From a gamma proteobacterium symbiont of Taylorina sp. (lineage in GTDB: Bacteria > Pseudomonadota > Gammaproteobacteria > GRL18), in contig JAHXIV010000017.1 of the NCBI GenBank assembly GCA_025655455.1, positions 58,665 through 122,664 of the forward strand: a stretch of DNA of 64,000 nucleotides. Direction: 5' to 3'. Of this stretch, positions 61,294 to 64,000 are shown piece by piece. The position numbers were made by a program, and so were the translations under genes. The stretch's first letter is position 1. The number at the start of each line of letters is the position of its first letter. The notes below the pieces were generated by a model. That model was not told where the DNA came from. It did not search any database and was given only the letters and a program-made list of their open reading frames with translations.

Positions 61294-63576
61294 TTAGAGA
61301 ACATATCGTGTTTGTGTAGCTAATTGAAACTCCAGACTTTCTAATGAAAGATTTTCATTATACATCGGATCATGTTGCAAAAGGGACTGCCAGTTTTTTT
61401 TCATATAAGTAATTTCATTATTAAATCGTGCCTGTTTTTCCGGTGAATTTTCATAACCTCGTGATAGAGATTCATAATGATATAATTTGGCATGTGGAGT
61501 CCATAAGTTAATTAATCCACTCTGCTGTAGTTTTAAGCATAAATCAATGTCATTAAAAGCAACCGCCAGTTCTGCTTCATTAAAACCACCAACCGATAAA
61601 AAATCTATTTTTTTAACTGCTAAACAGGCAGCAGTTACAGCACTATAACTTTGCACTACCTGTAATCTACCTAAAGGTAGTTTTAAATTATTTTTTAAGC
61701 CTGAAAAGATATGGCCGGCAACACCCCGATAACCAAGAATAACCCCTGCATGCTGGATTAAATCATCAGGGAAAAGCAGTTTAGCTCCCACTGCCCCCAC
61801 TTTTGGTAAAAGAGCCAGTTGCACCATTTCAGATAGCCACTCAGAATTGATCACTTCGATATCATTATTAAGGAATAATAAAATATCTCCTCGTGCATAT
61901 TCAGCTGCAGTATTATTAATTGCCGAATAATTAAAAGGTTTGTCATAAGGTATTAGGCGAATATTATTCTGATGGGATAATGATTCTAAATAATCTAAAG
62001 TTTTTGTCTCATCCGACTGATTGTCAACCACGATAATTTCATAATGAGAATAAGAACTTCGCTCTATAATACTGGCTATACATTGTTTAAGGATCTGGTA
62101 GCCATTTTTTGTGGGAATAATAATACTGACCAGTGGTTTTTCTTTAAGCTTATACTGAAATCTATAAAAGCCTTCATCCTGAAATAAACATTGAACAACA
62201 GGAGAGCCTGATTTTTCAAGATGTTGTGATAATATTTGCTGCATTTTATCAGTATTAGGACTCTTCATAATTTCGCCTGAGCAATAATTTTCTTCATCAC
62301 GATATGATAGTACCACTGGAATATGCACTATGTTTTCAGACTTTAGAAACCGTGAAGCTCTCAAAGCCAGTTCCCAGTACGCAAATAAATCAACCGGCTG
62401 CTGTAAACCTCCCAATTGAATAAAGAAATTTGCTTCATAAGCCGTCAAGCCGCCAAAATAATTTTGACTCCTGAGTAAAAAAGGGTCCCAGTCCGGCTTA
62501 AATACTGGGTTAAAATGTTTTCCATTGCTGTCAATAGAATCTTCATCAGCATAGGCAACTTTAAATGAAGAGTTTTTAGAATAAGTGGCGGCTAGAATAG
62601 ATAAAGCCATTGGATTTAAAAGCACACCGGCAGCCGGAAAGACAATAATCTGTTCCTTAGATGAACAATGCTTAACTGAATATGAAATCAATTGATTACA
62701 TTGCTGACTCGTGGAAACAGTATCTGTTTCAAAAAATTTAAAACGGGGATCATTTTTAAACAATGGTAAGAGTAATTCATTATTGGCAGAAATAACGATT
62801 GATTGCCAATGTGGATAAGACTGCACCTGCAGTGATTTTTTCAATTTTTCTATAAAAACAGGATCATAGTCGGCTAATATTATCATTAATAAAAACTCAG
62901 GGTTTAACTGAGCAGGATAAAAATCATATTCTTCAAGCTGAGAGGATAGTAATTGCTCACTAAGCCTGATATATCCTCCATAATTTGATGTATCATTCAA
63001 TAAGGGCTTGTCTAATAGATTAACACCATTTGACAGACGTTCAACAAGAATATAACGAATATGATACAGAGCCTTATGCTTTGCCCAGATCTGTCTGGAT
63101 ATAAGCTGATTAACAAGCACTGGCATTTGTGTATATAGAAAAAACAGTATCACTGTATATTTTGAAACCTGATAGCACTTAAATGACTGTAAATTAAAAT
63201 TTCCCTTTTGCTTCATAGGAACAAAGCGAATTTTTTCACAGCCATCAGGTATACGCAGCAAACAATCAATTTTGCCATCAATATCAATCGCCAAGGTTAT
63301 TTTGTCCAGCTCTGAAAAGCCTGTTCCACAATCAAAGTAAAGATCTGGACTAATTGGAAAATCACACTGCAGGGATAAGCAAAATCTTGCCCAACGACTT
63401 AATCCTCCTTTTTTAAATGAAACATCAAAAAAAGGATGACTTCCACTGGAATAATAATGTTGCTTAGTTATTTTTATTTGTTCATTTGCCTGTAAATTAA
63501 CTTCCAGCTTTGTAAAGAAGAGCTTAAAGAAAAAGTGAGTTATTTTCATTCTTAAAGAAGAATAAATTTTATTCAT
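61294..63576 (-). CDS. Large GT2 glycosyltransferase with extra N-terminal domain
   Basis: A 760-residue protein. The first 200 residues form an unrecognised domain rich in aromatic residues. Next (about 228-450) comes a degenerate GT-A-like domain (LLMIILADYDPVFIEKLKKSLQ, YADEDSID) and then a full GT2 (about 475-745): LVSIIIPTKNGYQILKQC, FLNNDIEVINSEWL and LAVAFNDIDLCLKLQQSG. The last keeps the DxD and acceptor motifs, so the C-terminal domain is likely active and the middle one may be a partner or inactive. The ATG at 63576 has weak upstream purines. It faces the partial gene at 63699. Confidence 0.88.
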   Translation of the reverse strand: MNKIYSSLRMKITHFFFKLFFTKLEVNLQANEQIKITKQHYYSSGSHPFFDVSFKKGGLSRWARFCLSLQCDFPISPDLYFDCGTGFSELDKITLAIDIDGKIDCLLRIPDGCEKIRFVPMKQKGNFNLQSFKCYQVSKYTVILFFLYTQMPVLVNQLISRQIWAKHKALYHIRYILVERLSNGVNLLDKPLLNDTSNYGGYIRLSEQLLSSQLEEYDFYPAQLNPEFLLMIILADYDPVFIEKLKKSLQVQSYPHWQSIVISANNELLLPLFKNDPRFKFFETDTVSTSQQCNQLISYSVKHCSSKEQIIVFPAAGVLLNPMALSILAATYSKNSSFKVAYADEDSIDSNGKHFNPVFKPDWDPFLLRSQNYFGGLTAYEANFFIQLGGLQQPVDLFAYWELALRASRFLKSENIVHIPVVLSYRDEENYCSGEIMKSPNTDKMQQILSQHLEKSGSPVVQCLFQDEGFYRFQYKLKEKPLVSIIIPTKNGYQILKQCIASIIERSSYSHYEIIVVDNQSDETKTLDYLESLSHQNNIRLIPYDKPFNYSAINNTAAEYARGDILLFLNNDIEVINSEWLSEMVQLALLPKVGAVGAKLLFPDDLIQHAGVILGYRGVAGHIFSGLKNNLKLPLGRLQVVQSYSAVTAACLAVKKIDFLSVGGFNEAELAVAFNDIDLCLKLQQSGLINLWTPHAKLYHYESLSRGYENSPEKQARFNNEITYMKKNWQSLLQHDPMYNENLSLESLEFQLATQTRYVL

Positions 63577-63698
63577 TAGCTTTTACATTACCTGTCATTG
63601 TATTTTACCCATTCTACACAAGTATTATTCCAGGTTAATAAACCTTGTTAACTATTGTATACTATAATTTTCTATTATGTGCAGAAAGAGATTTTATC

Positions 63699-64000
63699 TT
63701 GCTTGATATCAGCATTGTTTTACACAACTCAGAACAATATCTTGAAAGACTTATCGCCAGCCTTAAACAGCAGACATTCCCGCTATCTGAGATTAGTTTA
63801 CTGATTTATGATAATAATAGTTCTGATAACACCTTATTAATTCTGGATGAATTAATCAGACCACTGCAAAAAAAATTCCAGCAATATATTCTTATTAAAG
63901 GTAACACCCGGATTGCCTGCAGCAAGGCTCAGAATTTAATCATTGCCCATGGTAAGAATGATTTTATTTTCCTGTTAAAACCGCAGGTGGAGTTATCAGA
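63699..64000 (+). CDS. GT2 glycosyltransferase, 5' part only
   Basis: An open frame runs to the window edge (about 100 residues). It begins at TTG 63699, with AAAGAGAT 8 nt upstream; no ATG or GTG occurs in frame upstream before a stop. The sequence LLDISIVLHNSEQYLERLI, then DNNSSDNTLLILDELI and FIFLLKPQVEL, is the nucleotide-binding start of a GT2 transferase. The C-terminal catalytic part is outside. Confidence 0.85.
   Translation, partial: MLDISIVLHNSEQYLERLIASLKQQTFPLSEISLLIYDNNSSDNTLLILDELIRPLQKKFQQYILIKGNTRIACSKAQNLIIAHGKNDFIFLLKPQVELS

Overview
The window is a dense chromosomal segment (about 50 genes, low G+C, roughly 37-40% by eye) of a Gram-negative gammaproteobacterium. The evidence is lineage-typical genes: Rsd/AlgQ, Syd, HrpA, DUF2835, HldE, WaaA, LpxL-type acyltransferases, a miaB-ybeZ-ybeY block, and c-di-GMP and CheV signalling proteins. 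No genus can be fixed from the sequence alone. I see no rRNA, tRNA, CRISPR array, prophage or intact transposase.

Layout. 1-7 kb: a truncated Cache-type sensor, an uncharacterised three-gene peptide/amide operon (GCS2-type ligase, M14 aspartoacylase-like hydrolase, class I amidotransferase), and a PAS-GGDEF-EAL protein. 7-18 kb: miaB-ybeZ-ybeY, an unknown 270-aa protein, amtB with a recognisable sigma-54 promoter and NtrC-type enhancer, rsd-mazG, cheV, and a TtrSR/PhnD-type two-component pair. 18-22.7 kb: a pentapeptide protein, a DUF2835 protein and hrpA. 22.8-31.4 kb: a tightly coupled seven-gene operon. It encodes a cNMP-binding/degenerate-rhodanese protein, a TOPRIM protein (MksG/JetD-like), an SMC-like ATPase (MksB/JetC-like), a kleisin-like protein (MksF/JetA-like), a winged-helix-like protein (MksE/JetB-like), Syd and a PP2C phosphatase. 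This MksBEFG/Wadjet-type condensin in inverted gene order with unusual partners is the best candidate for an undescribed system. 31.6-35.4 kb: zwf, small secreted and membrane proteins, a decayed PIN/antitoxin relic and a GDPD-family phosphodiesterase. 35.4-43.2 kb: lipid A and LPS-core genes (waaA, hldE, two LpxL-family acyltransferases around a Kdo-kinase-like gene) and two oxidoreductases. 43.5-47.2 kb: a 1234-aa diguanylate cyclase with four periplasmic substrate-binding domains. 47.7-64 kb: a surface polysaccharide locus (WbpM-like dehydratase, WecA/WbpL-like initiating transferase, epimerase, flippase, seven complete or partial glycosyltransferase genes) holding a PIN/Phd toxin-antitoxin pair and an unusual three-gene cassette (small domain protein, nucleotidyltransferase, DGQHR-motif protein).

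Three families of short non-coding repeats recur. Family A lies in three divergent promoter regions. Family B lies between co-directional genes, and its short copy looks like an internal deletion of its long copy. Family C consists of perfect palindromes sharing 16-nt ends; one supplies the stop codon of an aldo/keto reductase and the other is embedded in frame in the next gene.
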